Source: Paludibacteraceae bacterium (GTDB taxonomy: Bacteria; Bacteroidota; Bacteroidia; Bacteroidales; Paludibacteraceae). Taken from it: a DNA stretch of 64,000 bases. A program made the translations under genes and the position numbers. This document shows positions 36,201 through 45,464 of this stretch, in pieces (the stretch's first letter is position 1; each line of letters opens with the position of its first letter). The notes beneath the pieces are model-generated. The model saw only the letters and a list, made by a program, of their open reading frames with translations. It made no database searches and had not been told where the DNA came from. The DNA lies in NCBI GenBank assembly GCA_024400125.1, contig JAKSNG010000002.1, positions 46,024-110,023 of the forward strand, in the 5' to 3' direction.

Positions 36201-39200
36201 GAATCACGATATAGATGAACATAAAGTGTGGGACGTAACAGGCGATTCATTGGTGAAAGCTTCTGAGATTTCGTTGGCTAAACCGGGTGTTTATACCTAT
36301 ATCGATTCATTAAAGACACTCACATGTCAGGCGTGTCAAAATGGTCCAGGATGTGACAGTATATGGACGTTAACATTGATTGTAGGAGACACGTTCCAAA
36401 TAGTGGACCCTCTTGTAATATGCGATAATAAATACGCCACTTGGCAAGATACAGTTTATTATGGATTTAGATGTCCCTTAGATAGCCTTCCTGCAGAAGT
36501 TCCCGCGTCTCGTCGTATTGCTTTACCTGAAACAACAAAGTGGTCTTCTCAGAAAGATACATTCTCGCGTTATAACTGCGATTCAGTTCGTATTCTTGAT
36601 TTGACAATTCATCCTACTTGGTTAGAGGCAAATGTGACAGATACGAATATATGCGAGGGACAGGTCTATGAGTTCTATGGCAAAACATATTATTTTGACT
36701 ATCAAGAGAGTGGCGAACCATATAAATTGACAGATACCATCTCATCCACTTGTGGATGTGATAGCGGAATCACTCACCGCGTATTTGTACATAAACGCTA
36801 TTTCTTGCAAGATACAGATACTGCTTATCAAGAGATTGATGTTAAATATAGTGGTTGGAATAGTCATTTGTTTACAGAAGACCCCACCCGTACAATTTGG
36901 ATGGTAGATAGTGTGCGAAACACAAAGTGGGCGCTTCATCCTGACTCAATTCCGTTGTCTGTTCCTGGTACATTCTATTTATGGGATTCCTTAAAAACAA
37001 AAACCTGTCAAACATGTTTTGACGGTCCTGGTTGTGACTCTATTTTTGTGCGGCAGTTGACTATTTTGCCAACGTATGCGTATGAACATCATCGAGATTT
37101 ATCCAGTGAAGAAACATTTGTGTGGGAAGGCAAACTCTATGCTGGCGAGTATGCCACTATTCCTGCCGATTGGACAGGTGCGGTACTTCGTCTTACTGCG
37201 GATACTTGTGACACAGTACAATATTACACCACGCAGGCGATTGCTCCTTTCCCTCCATCTGTAGGTACTTACGATAAGGGAGACTCTTTGGAAATTTTAT
37301 GTATCCGTCTGGGTAAAGTGTTCCGTGATACATTGTATGATGCCACTTGTCGTAACTGTGACTACGATTGGACGATTCATCCATTTGGAGTCGCAGAAAA
37401 TGACGATAGTAAGGACACTCTTATTCATATTTCATCCTCACTATATCCGCTCAATAGTGATACACTATTCTATGATGATTCGCTTCGTACTATGATGGGA
37501 TTTGACTCCATCTACACATTGGTGCTGTCTATTTATCCGAATAAGTTGTATCAAGATGCAGATGCCATGGAGTGTCAAGGAAATGAGTTTAATTGGCATA
37601 CTCATCCAGGACAACGAGATTATTTGTATATTACTCGCGATGGACAAACAACGGCTATCTATAAAGACGACTTTGCCTCTGTTATTACGCAGGACTCTGG
37701 ATGGGTAGTTATCACGGATAGTTTATTGACGGATTCTTTGTATGTTAATACTCAAACACATGAATCTAAACATATTCAATGTGACTCAATATGGCAGTTG
37801 AATTTATATGTGTCTCCTACATATAGTGAGAAATATAATCCCAATGATGTGCATTTCCAAACAACAATATGTTCTAATGACACCGTTCTGTGGAACAATT
37901 ATCTATATGTGGGTTATGATTTTGATACAGTGGCTCATCCTTTATCAAAGGTCGGTCATGACTCTATCATTTATGTTCCCAAAGACTCTGTCGCTTCATA
38001 TTATGACTCCGTTCCCACGCTAGGAACGAAGAACGGATGTGATAGCACAAATTATCTTCGTATCACAATTAACCCTTCCCGTTTCACATTGTTGATTGAT
38101 TCTATTGGAGATAATGACGAGACATGGTCTTTTGGAGGTAAAGGAGGTACATTTAGCTATAAAGGTAAACCCTATATCACACGTAACGATCTAATCAATA
38201 GTGATACAATTCACTATGACTCAGATAAGCGTGTCGTCCAACAATTCTTCTTTATAGATACTTTAAAGACAAGTAATGGCTGTGATACGATTGTTCATGA
38301 TTCGTTGTGGATACTACCCTCATATCGTTACGATTTTGATACGACCGTTTGCCGCAATGCTTTATGGAGTTGGCGTCCTGAATCTCCTAATTGGCAGCGA
38401 TTTAAGGATATTAATTACCAATGCTCTGGTCAATGTACTTTCTATGACTCGTTATTGACCAAACCCGTCGGGTCGCGTCAACTGGATTCTGTATATGTTT
38501 TACACTTGACTGTCTTACCTGCTTCTGAGACTTGGTTCTACCCAAATATGTGTAAGAATGATACAATAGAGTGGGAAACATTGCGCATCCATTTCAATCA
38601 GGAAAGTCAATCGATGTCTCCTGTCTATAAAGCGAATTATGCGAATGGCGCAGGCTGCGATAGTACATTGTTATTACAACCTACTTATTACGAATTTTAT
38701 CATTTTGATGATGTGGCGAAAGAGGACTCCACTTGTCAATATGTTCCGTATCATTGGATAGAAGAAGATGGCACGGAGCACTTGCATGCTTTGCGAGGAG
38801 AAAAAGGAGAAATTTTTGATTCGATACCTACTGACTCGTTGCCATCTCCTGAAGGAGGATGGATCACAATATACGACTCTTTGCACACTTCGTCTATCTG
38901 TCATTGTGACTCGACTTATACGCTACGATTGTATATTCGTCCAACGAAATTCCATCACCTCTCTTACACCGCTTGTACTTCTGATACTGTATATTGGATT
39001 GACCGTATAAGTCAATGTGTATTTGATACTACTGGATATGGATTTGATGCCGATGTGGATAGAAAATACTATTGCGATTCTGCATGCAAAGTTCTTGATA
39101 CAATTGCTGGGGTAACTTCGTGTGGCTGCGACTCAAGTTACTACCTCACTATTCAATTTAATCAATCATATTATTTCCATAAAGAAGATACTGTTTGCTC

Positions 39201-40344
39201 TACTCATGGTGAATATGTTTGGAATGGAATTACCATCCCACAAGAGGTCTTTGACCGCGTTCACAACACAACATTGGATTTAGATACCGTTGTATGGGAT
39301 TCATTGCAGACATTGCAAACTTCTTGCGATTCTCTCTATGTCTTAAGTCTGAAGATTAAACCGAGCTTGACAGAATATATTACCGATACAATTTGTTCTG
39401 GAGAACGATATATACTTAATGGTGACACATTTGCTATCGATACGGTGATTCACCAAACTCTCACAAACCAATTCGGATGTGATAGTTTCCTTGTCGCGAC
39501 ATTGCAAGTTGTGCCTCCTACAGACTTCAAGATTTCACCCGTCATTGAATGTGCAGATGCGAATTCTTATACTTTGCATTATGAGTTTGATACACTTCAT
39601 GGCTATGCACCACATACCATTCGTATCGTGTATGACTCGCTTGCATTGGCGTATGACTTCCCGAAAGATACAGTCGAAATAGAAACTGTTGGAAACGAGG
39701 TAGAGGTTGACTTGCCCGATGCTACGCCATATCTTACTCCGAATGTGTACTCTGCTACCATTTTCTTTGATAATGGCGTCTGTATCGAACCAGAATCTCA
39801 ACGCAAAGACTTCTTAATTACCATCCAATATCCGTCATGGGTACTCGAGCAGCATTGGTCAGATGCTATTTGCATATTGAATAAGGATTATAATGGTGGC
39901 TACGAATTTAACCAATATCAGTGGTACAAGAATGGTGACCTGATACCAGGAGAAACAAAGCCATATCTATTTGTTCCGCAGTACTTAGACCTTGACGCAG
40001 AGTATCAAGTGCTGTTGACTCGTTCTGACGATTCTATATCCGTCTTGACTTGCCCTGCTGAACTGACGTTAAGAGATAGTTCGTTGATGCCAACGAAACC
40101 TTATGTGAGTGTGGTGCCAACTTTAATTCCGAAAGCGTTCCCATACACGAACATTCTTTGTAATGAACCAGGGGCTTACACAATCTATAGCCCTTATGGA
40201 GTAGCAATTCAATCTGGACGTTTTGAACCAGGTGACCACAATGCGTATCAAGTTAAGATTCCTGCTGAACAAGGAATTTATTTGTTCGATTTACGACAGG
40301 AGAATAATGGCGAACAACGTTCAATTAAAGTCGTAGTACAATAG
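33289..40344 (+). CDS. Giant secreted adhesin-like protein with IgGFc-binding-like N-terminus and GCDS repeats
   Basis: 2351 residues. A signal peptide is followed by a region (~30-480) like the IgGFc-binding N-terminal domain (EGREFYVGFLLNA, YEQTLPINHWGKKYIVPVV). From ~650 to 2150 about 17 modules each end in a Cys-Asp-Ser motif and a beta strand (GCDSIWTLTLIV, GCDSTNYLRITI, CDSLYVLSLKI), often opening with a Cys pair and a Trp. The C-terminal ~75 residues (YTIYSPYGVAIQSGRFEPG, then GIYLFDLRQ) look like a T9SS sorting domain. Likely a surface adhesin or matrix protein; binding partner unknown. The next gene overlaps by 1 bp and may be its outer-membrane partner. Confidence 0.8.
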   Translation: MRHLVRYIRVVLAFLCVALHVVAAEIPQLKKVTSTEGREFYVGFLLNASSKLTPTPDPTLKLTLIASSREAQTIVLEYANGASKEYKVAAGKSVLIDVDPQNAYVDLGAQETEKAVDKGLRVYSKEKRLFSLISYNKNGSDKTSDSQDAALIFPVEALGKEYVIQTSPVDNIATEFMIVGTEDDTEITISQTADSEAKKKGVTYDIRLMAKQVWLIRALPVEKDPTAMNLSGTTICASKPIAVFQGNQEAAIPKDGGAISKDHTYEQTLPINHWGKKYIVPVVIPLAEMALFRNDICVTAMLPNTQISVSGVTGVTGTTLQANETFELAISDYNCFTEAIYIEADKPIHVASYLPAGSENKKVKNGVRVSSGDESSMYVPAIEQLTDTLIFSTIDPDSDNPLEHYMVLWAKKDSVPLIKMNGASIASQFTTLPYNGGAYAFARITIDAEKTYTITSAGKDVTGCAYGVEDGQAYMMPIGFDFSPNPDSLFVEIVTAKGDSVLDVRHSELMKKTAPEVDRWYLDINLDLHGEPFMDSVFVCDSAELIFPTHITSQYDKVLWQIESAPDQPNTGRANPYYKEKEETTAQPLQHQFLLVPQHEEQLAPYEDFEVRLLVYPTPVICEELAPDTLKTLVRVLRAYNDTIWKTICVDDTIRFFYDDYNHPGVGKADSTTFVYNHTDQAKDILSFDLGVNSYSRSYISSGGCDSMMTLMLLVCDTSLQRVDTVVCQEKLKELRNGFPGRFQKVDFTKAPALKDTIYYDTAYVKCWDDPTSAQDPLYLQFKNHCKDFKGCESVLELHLKMMPVKVYTEQKPWCIASQEDVYMDWLHEDGSLIRKIPQDDPQFGTGIVGNFHDTIWHNPCTDCPDGKCPKIVHNLTLIKISSKPIVDTVHICQHTLFEYKDQFQVVRLRYDADTIPVGKEQIDSFQVIVKSGNVQCEYKQTLHLWVDTVYRDLAVLDTACCSLTDRYVWENHDIDEHKVWDVTGDSLVKASEISLAKPGVYTYIDSLKTLTCQACQNGPGCDSIWTLTLIVGDTFQIVDPLVICDNKYATWQDTVYYGFRCPLDSLPAEVPASRRIALPETTKWSSQKDTFSRYNCDSVRILDLTIHPTWLEANVTDTNICEGQVYEFYGKTYYFDYQESGEPYKLTDTISSTCGCDSGITHRVFVHKRYFLQDTDTAYQEIDVKYSGWNSHLFTEDPTRTIWMVDSVRNTKWALHPDSIPLSVPGTFYLWDSLKTKTCQTCFDGPGCDSIFVRQLTILPTYAYEHHRDLSSEETFVWEGKLYAGEYATIPADWTGAVLRLTADTCDTVQYYTTQAIAPFPPSVGTYDKGDSLEILCIRLGKVFRDTLYDATCRNCDYDWTIHPFGVAENDDSKDTLIHISSSLYPLNSDTLFYDDSLRTMMGFDSIYTLVLSIYPNKLYQDADAMECQGNEFNWHTHPGQRDYLYITRDGQTTAIYKDDFASVITQDSGWVVITDSLLTDSLYVNTQTHESKHIQCDSIWQLNLYVSPTYSEKYNPNDVHFQTTICSNDTVLWNNYLYVGYDFDTVAHPLSKVGHDSIIYVPKDSVASYYDSVPTLGTKNGCDSTNYLRITINPSRFTLLIDSIGDNDETWSFGGKGGTFSYKGKPYITRNDLINSDTIHYDSDKRVVQQFFFIDTLKTSNGCDTIVHDSLWILPSYRYDFDTTVCRNALWSWRPESPNWQRFKDINYQCSGQCTFYDSLLTKPVGSRQLDSVYVLHLTVLPASETWFYPNMCKNDTIEWETLRIHFNQESQSMSPVYKANYANGAGCDSTLLLQPTYYEFYHFDDVAKEDSTCQYVPYHWIEEDGTEHLHALRGEKGEIFDSIPTDSLPSPEGGWITIYDSLHTSSICHCDSTYTLRLYIRPTKFHHLSYTACTSDTVYWIDRISQCVFDTTGYGFDADVDRKYYCDSACKVLDTIAGVTSCGCDSSYYLTIQFNQSYYFHKEDTVCSTHGEYVWNGITIPQEVFDRVHNTTLDLDTVVWDSLQTLQTSCDSLYVLSLKIKPSLTEYITDTICSGERYILNGDTFAIDTVIHQTLTNQFGCDSFLVATLQVVPPTDFKISPVIECADANSYTLHYEFDTLHGYAPHTIRIVYDSLALAYDFPKDTVEIETVGNEVEVDLPDATPYLTPNVYSATIFFDNGVCIEPESQRKDFLITIQYPSWVLEQHWSDAICILNKDYNGGYEFNQYQWYKNGDLIPGETKPYLFVPQYLDLDAEYQVLLTRSDDSISVLTCPAELTLRDSSLMPTKPYVSVVPTLIPKAFPYTNILCNEPGAYTIYSPYGVAIQSGRFEPGDHNAYQVKIPAEQGIYLFDLRQENNGEQRSIKVVVQ

Positions 40345-41390
40345 TGAAAAGCAATCATTATCATATTATCCTTTTATTACTACTGATGGTAATGCCTTTA
40401 TCAGCAGTGGGGCAAACTCGCGCGCTTAATGAACATTCCAAGGCAAAGAAAGTCGTGTCATCTATTCCAGATAAGCATCTTAATAAATCGGGCTTACGCA
40501 CTACTGCCTACGATGGTATCCATCATTTAGTCGGATTCCATTTAGACGGAGGCTACTCTTCATTGCTGAGTACTATGCCATCTCTATCTTCTAATCTAGG
40601 AGGATATGGACTTGGCTTTGGTTTGGATTATTGTTACAATAATAAGAAATTGATTCTGCAAACAGGACTGAGCCTGCGTTGGCAAGATGTGGGAAACGGA
40701 GTTCGCAATGACTCACTCTCTTTCTCTATGGTTGACTCGGATAGCAAAACGCCATTTACGTTGCGCTATGATTTCCAAGACCGAAAAGACATATCTCGAA
40801 ATCTATATCTGCAAGTGCCCATCATGGCTGGAACATATTTCTATGGCTTCTACTTCCTCGCAGGACTTAAACTCAGCCTGGCTTTTGCAGGAAACACAGA
40901 AGTACATACCACTATCACTACCAGTGGTGACTACGACAAATATATTGGCCCAGTATATCAAATGGACAACCACGGCTTTCGAGACCATGTTGAAGAGATA
41001 TATCGAAACGACCGTCTCAAACTTCGTTTCGATGTTATGGCATGCGCAGAAATAGGACGAGAATGGTCCATGGGTAACTATGGCAAGAGAGGCTATAAAA
41101 AACAGTCCGCAAAGGACTATCGTTTACGCTTGTCGGCTTTCGCAGAGTTTGGTATCTTAGATATAGAACCACACACCGAGAATGATGCCTATGTGATACC
41201 GAAAAATACACCATACGACTTTATAACATTCAATGTCAATCCTGTCGCAAGTACGAAAGCGATGTGGGATTATTCGCTGCACAACCTGACAGCAGGAATA
41301 CGTATCTCATTCTTCTTCTTTGGTATTCAGACGACTGAGAAATGTATCTTGTGCGGAGCGTTGGGTGATGAAAAACGAATGTGGAAATAA
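40344..41390 (+). CDS. Outer-membrane beta-barrel protein
   Basis: 348 residues with a signal peptide (MKSNHYHIILLLLLMVMPLSA, cleaved after VGQ) that requires the GTG start at 40344; the next ATG (40386) would cut it. The TAG stop of the giant gene shares its G with this GTG. The body shows alternating strands with aromatic ends (GGYGLGFGLDYCYNN, FYGFYFLAGLKLSLAF, LTAGIRISFFFFGIQ), as in 8- to 14-strand barrels. Translational coupling suggests a role in secreting or anchoring the giant protein. Confidence 0.65.
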   Translation: MKSNHYHIILLLLLMVMPLSAVGQTRALNEHSKAKKVVSSIPDKHLNKSGLRTTAYDGIHHLVGFHLDGGYSSLLSTMPSLSSNLGGYGLGFGLDYCYNNKKLILQTGLSLRWQDVGNGVRNDSLSFSMVDSDSKTPFTLRYDFQDRKDISRNLYLQVPIMAGTYFYGFYFLAGLKLSLAFAGNTEVHTTITTSGDYDKYIGPVYQMDNHGFRDHVEEIYRNDRLKLRFDVMACAEIGREWSMGNYGKRGYKKQSAKDYRLRLSAFAEFGILDIEPHTENDAYVIPKNTPYDFITFNVNPVASTKAMWDYSLHNLTAGIRISFFFFGIQTTEKCILCGALGDEKRMWK

Positions 41391-41413
41391 TTTAGATAAA
41401 ATTTATACGATAT

Positions 41414-42715
41414 ATGTTTGATAATTTAAGTGAACGATTAGAACGGAGTTTTAAGATTCTTAAAGGTGAAGGACGCATCACCGAGATTAACATTGCAGAA
41501 ACGGTGAAAGACATCCGTAAGGCTTTGTTAGAAGCGGATGTTAACTACAAAACTGCTAAACAATTTACCGATAGTGTCAAAGAGAAAGCGCTTGGTCAAA
41601 ATGTGATGACAAGTGTCCGTCCTGGACAATTGATGGTCAAAATCACGCACGACGAGTTGGCGAATCTCATGGGTGCAGAGACAGTAGAACTGAACCTCAA
41701 AGGAAATCCTGCAGTTATTTTGATGGCAGGTTTACAAGGTTCTGGTAAAACTACCCATGCGGCTAAATTAGCTCATTTCTTGCAAACTAAGAAAAACAAA
41801 AAAGTGATGTTGGTCGCTTGTGACGTCTATCGCCCTGCGGCTATCGAACAATTGCGCGTTTTAGGTGAACAAATCAACGCAAAGGTTTATCTTGGTTTAG
41901 ACGAAGCGAATCCTGTTCGTAAGGCGGAAGCTGCTATCAAAGAAGCACGTACATACGGATACGACGTAGTTATTGTGGATACCGCTGGTCGTTTGGCTAT
42001 CGACGAACAGATGATGGCTGAGATTAGTGCTATCAAACAAGCTATCGCCCCTTCTGAAACACTCTTTGTCGTTGACGCAATGACGGGTCAGGATGCTGTC
42101 AATACCGCGAAAGAATTTAACGATCGCTTGGACTTTGATGGAGTTATCTTGACCAAATTAGATGGTGATGCTCGCGGAGGTGCTGCCTTGTCTATTCGTA
42201 GTGTGGTTAATAAACCAATCAAGTTTATTGGTACTGGCGAAAAAATGGAGGCGTTGGATGTGTTCCACCCAAGCCGTATGGCTGATCGTATATTAGGAAT
42301 GGGTGACGTTGTATCGCTGGTAGAGCGTGCCCAAGAACAATATGACGAACAAGAAGCACGACGTATCTCAAAACGTATTGCGAAGAATCAATTTGACTTC
42401 AATGATTTCTTGAGCCAAATCCAACAAATAAAGAAGATGGGCAACGTCAAGGACTTGATGGGTATGATTCCTGGTATGGACAAAGCCCTCAAAGATGTGG
42501 AAATTGGAGATAAACCATTCAAATCTATCGAGGCAATCATTAGCTCTATGACCCCATACGAACGCCAAAACCCTGCTTGTCTCAATGGCAGCCGCAAAGA
42601 TCGTATCGCGAAAGGTAGCGGTACGTCTATTGTCGAACTGAACCGCTTCCTCAAGCAGTTCGAGCAAATGAGCAAGATGATGAAGAAAATGCAACAAGGC
42701 AGATTTAGAAGATGA
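41414..42715 (+). CDS. ffh: Signal recognition particle protein Ffh
   Basis: 433 residues. N-domain, then GTPase motifs GLQGSGKTTHAAKLA, DTAGRLAID and TKLDGDARGGAALS, then a Met-rich M-domain (MGMIPGMDKALKD, MSKMMKKMQQGRF) that binds 4.5S RNA and signal sequences. folD overlaps the stop by 4 bp. Confidence 0.97.
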   Translation: MFDNLSERLERSFKILKGEGRITEINIAETVKDIRKALLEADVNYKTAKQFTDSVKEKALGQNVMTSVRPGQLMVKITHDELANLMGAETVELNLKGNPAVILMAGLQGSGKTTHAAKLAHFLQTKKNKKVMLVACDVYRPAAIEQLRVLGEQINAKVYLGLDEANPVRKAEAAIKEARTYGYDVVIVDTAGRLAIDEQMMAEISAIKQAIAPSETLFVVDAMTGQDAVNTAKEFNDRLDFDGVILTKLDGDARGGAALSIRSVVNKPIKFIGTGEKMEALDVFHPSRMADRILGMGDVVSLVERAQEQYDEQEARRISKRIAKNQFDFNDFLSQIQQIKKMGNVKDLMGMIPGMDKALKDVEIGDKPFKSIEAIISSMTPYERQNPACLNGSRKDRIAKGSGTSIVELNRFLKQFEQMSKMMKKMQQGRFRR

Positions 42716-43584
42716 TAATAGACGGAAAAGAAATAGCAAAACAAATCCGACAAGAACTGCGAGACAAAGTCTCTGCTTTACTATCGGAAGGCAAGCGTGC
42801 TCCGCGTTTGGGTATCGTCATCGTGGGACACAATCCTGCAAGTGAAACGTATGTAGCGAACAAAATGAAAGCTTGTGCCGAAGTGGGAATAGAAGCAGTC
42901 CGCATTGCTTACGAGGATACGATTTCGGAAGCACAATTATTGCAAGAGGTCGAAAACTTGAACGCCGATAATTCCATTGATGGTTTTATCGTGCAACTGC
43001 CATTGCCTGCACATATCTCTGAACAACATATCACTTCTGCCATAGACTATCGCAAAGATGTGGACGGCTTAACGCCTGAAAACGTGGGACGTACAGCGCA
43101 AGGATTACCGTCTATTGTGAGCGCAACACCGCGTGGAATACGTGAACTGCTTGCTCGATATAACATCCCAACGGACGGAAAACATATTGTAGTAATTGGT
43201 CGCTCTAATATTGTGGGTAAACCGATGGCTTCCCTCTTGATGCAAAAACATGAACATGGAAATGCTACTGTTACCCTTTGCCATTCGCATACTGTTCATC
43301 TCAAAGAAATTTGCCTATCTGCTGACATCATCATTGTGGCTGTTGGACATCCTGGCTTACTGACCGAAGACATGGTCAGCCAAGGCGTAACCGTCATAGA
43401 TGTGGGGATAACGCGCGTGGAAGATCCAACTTCCCCTAAAGGCTATCGCATCTGTGGAGACGTGGACTTTGAAAATGTTGCTCCAAAATGTGCCTATATA
43501 ACACCCGTGCCAGGCGGTGTCGGACCTATGACCATCGTCTCTTTATTACAAAATACTTTGGCGGCTTATGAACATATTAGATAA
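42712..43584 (+). CDS. folD: Methylenetetrahydrofolate dehydrogenase/cyclohydrolase
   Basis: 290 residues. ASETYVANKMKAC holds the catalytic Lys; DGFIVQLPLPAHI, VVIGRSNIVGKPMA (NADP site) and PVPGGVGPMTIVSLLQNT follow. One-carbon metabolism. It overlaps ffh by 4 bp and prfA by 17 bp. Confidence 0.97.
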   Translation: MIIDGKEIAKQIRQELRDKVSALLSEGKRAPRLGIVIVGHNPASETYVANKMKACAEVGIEAVRIAYEDTISEAQLLQEVENLNADNSIDGFIVQLPLPAHISEQHITSAIDYRKDVDGLTPENVGRTAQGLPSIVSATPRGIRELLARYNIPTDGKHIVVIGRSNIVGKPMASLLMQKHEHGNATVTLCHSHTVHLKEICLSADIIIVAVGHPGLLTEDMVSQGVTVIDVGITRVEDPTSPKGYRICGDVDFENVAPKCAYITPVPGGVGPMTIVSLLQNTLAAYEHIR

Positions 43585-44668
43585 AATAGAAGGATTAGAG
43601 GCTAAGTTCCATGAAGTCAGTCTGCTCATTACTGACCCTTCCGTCATCGCTGACCAACCGCGTTATGTGCGTTTGAATCGCGATTATCATGACTTGGAAC
43701 GAGTCTTAGCTTCTGCTCATAAGTATAAAAAAGCGGTGCAGAGCCTAGAAGAAGCAAAAGATATTTTCTATAACGAGTCTGACCCCGAATTGAAGGAAAT
43801 GGCACGTATAGAAATGGACGAACTCGAACCACAATTGCCGCAATTAGAGGAAGAAGTCAAGTTAATGCTTCTGCCACAAGACCCAGAAGATGGAAAAAAC
43901 GTGGTGATGGAAATACGCGGAGGTACAGGCGGAGACGAAGCCGCACTTTTTGCAGGAGATCTCTTCCGTATGTACACCAAGTATTTTGAACTCCATGGCT
44001 TCAAATATACCGTATCTTCTTTTTCTGAGGGTACAGTCGGCGGCTACAAAGAGATTATTTTTAATGTTACAGGCAACAATGTCTATGGCACGCTCAAGTA
44101 TGAGAGCGGCGTCCATCGTGTGCAACGCGTCCCTGTTACAGAAACACAAGGTCGCGTCCATACTTCAGCCGCTACTGTTGCAGTTTTGCCGGAAGCCGAT
44201 GAATTTGAGGTGCATATCAACGAGGGCGAGATTCGATGGGATTATTTCCGTAGCGGCGGAGCTGGAGGACAAAATGTGAACAAAGTGGAATCGGGTGTTC
44301 GCTTGCGCTATAATTGGAAAAATCCCAACACCGGAGAAATACAAGAAATACTCATTGAGTGTACAGAAACGCGTGACCAACCTAAGAACAAGGAACGCGC
44401 GCTCGCGCGCTTGCGCACGCAAATATATGATAAGGAACATCAAAAATATATTGATGACATAGCTGCTCGTCGTAAGACAATGGTTTCTACAGGCGATAGA
44501 AGTGCTAAAATCCGAACATACAACTATCCGCAAGGACGAATTACCGACCATCGTATCGGCTATACAATCTATAACTTGCAAGCGTTTATGGACGGTGATA
44601 TTCAAGGTGTTATTGACGCTCTGACTGTCGCTGAAAATGCTGAACGACTTAAAGAATCTGAATTGTAA
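43568..44668 (+). CDS. prfA: Peptide chain release factor 1
   Basis: 366 residues. The catalytic GGQ lies in SGGAGGQNVNK; RVQRVPVTETQGRVHTSAA and the C-terminal YNYPQGRITDHRIG are RF1 motifs. It recognises UAA and UAG. Overlaps folD by 17 bp. Confidence 0.96.
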   Translation: MNILDKIEGLEAKFHEVSLLITDPSVIADQPRYVRLNRDYHDLERVLASAHKYKKAVQSLEEAKDIFYNESDPELKEMARIEMDELEPQLPQLEEEVKLMLLPQDPEDGKNVVMEIRGGTGGDEAALFAGDLFRMYTKYFELHGFKYTVSSFSEGTVGGYKEIIFNVTGNNVYGTLKYESGVHRVQRVPVTETQGRVHTSAATVAVLPEADEFEVHINEGEIRWDYFRSGGAGGQNVNKVESGVRLRYNWKNPNTGEIQEILIECTETRDQPKNKERALARLRTQIYDKEHQKYIDDIAARRKTMVSTGDRSAKIRTYNYPQGRITDHRIGYTIYNLQAFMDGDIQGVIDALTVAENAERLKESEL

Positions 44669-45432
44669 TGTATCAATTTTTTGCTCCTGATATTGCTATC
44701 ACATCTTGTCTTCCTGAAGAAGAAAGCCAACATTGTGTGCAAGTATTACGCGCGCAAATAGGTGACAAAATACAAATAACAGATGGACGAGGTTCCCTTT
44801 ATACGGCAGAGATAACCAACCCTCATCGTCACCATTGCGAAGTGCGAATCGTGTCCGAAGAGCATCCTGAACCTCTCCACGAAGGACATATTCATATCGC
44901 AATCGCACCCACAAAGAACATCGACCGTATCGAATGGATGATAGAAAAATGTACCGAGATAGGCGTGGACGAAATAACACCACTCTTGTGCCGTTTTTCG
45001 GAACGCAAAAACATCAACCACGACCGTCTGCAACGCATCATGATTGCTGCGGCTAAGCAGTCGCTCAAAGTGACTTATCCTGTGATTAACGAACTCACTC
45101 CGTTCAACGATTTTATTGCTCAAAATCACCATGCCGACAAGTTTATTGCCCATTGTGCAGATGGATACGATGCCAATCCCAATAAGTTCGCTTTGCAGAA
45201 TTGTCTGACGCCGGGACATGCTATGGTTATTCTTATTGGTCCAGAAGGAGACTTCTCTGAACAGGAAATAGCAGATGCGCTCAAAGCAGGATACAAACCC
45301 GTATCGTTAGGCAAAGCACGACTGCGCACAGAAACGGCTGGACTGGTTGCGGGGATGGTGGCTGTCCTCGCAGGAGAAAAACGCGACCTGCATCGGGGCA
45401 ACTCCGGTAGTAACCCGAGTCAACAACGGTAG
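44668..45432 (+). CDS. rsmE: 16S rRNA m3U1498 methyltransferase RsmE
   Basis: 254 residues, SPOUT fold. APTKNIDRIEWMIEKCTEIG, RMIMIAAAKQ-like region, VILIGPEGDFSEQE and SLGKARLRTETA are family motifs. The last ~13 residues (HRGNSGSNPSQQR) are encoded by an 11-bp tandem array and are not part of the normal fold, so the natural C-terminus appears to have been replaced or extended. Confidence 0.93.
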   Translation: MYQFFAPDIAITSCLPEEESQHCVQVLRAQIGDKIQITDGRGSLYTAEITNPHRHHCEVRIVSEEHPEPLHEGHIHIAIAPTKNIDRIEWMIEKCTEIGVDEITPLLCRFSERKNINHDRLQRIMIAAAKQSLKVTYPVINELTPFNDFIAQNHHADKFIAHCADGYDANPNKFALQNCLTPGHAMVILIGPEGDFSEQEIADALKAGYKPVSLGKARLRTETAGLVAGMVAVLAGEKRDLHRGNSGSNPSQQR

Positions 45433-45464
45433 TAGAACGATAGTAGACCATACTGTAGACATGG
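45388..45464. repeat. 11-bp-period tandem array at the rsmE/PAP2 junction, ~7 units
   Basis: In exact 11-bp phase: CTGCATCGGGG, CAACTCCGGTA, GTAACCCGAGT, CAACAACGGTA, GTAGAACGATA, GTAGACCATAC, TGTAGACATGG. It spans the end of rsmE and reaches the PAP2 start codon. The CG(G/A) core recalls the 7749 array. Confidence 0.7.
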
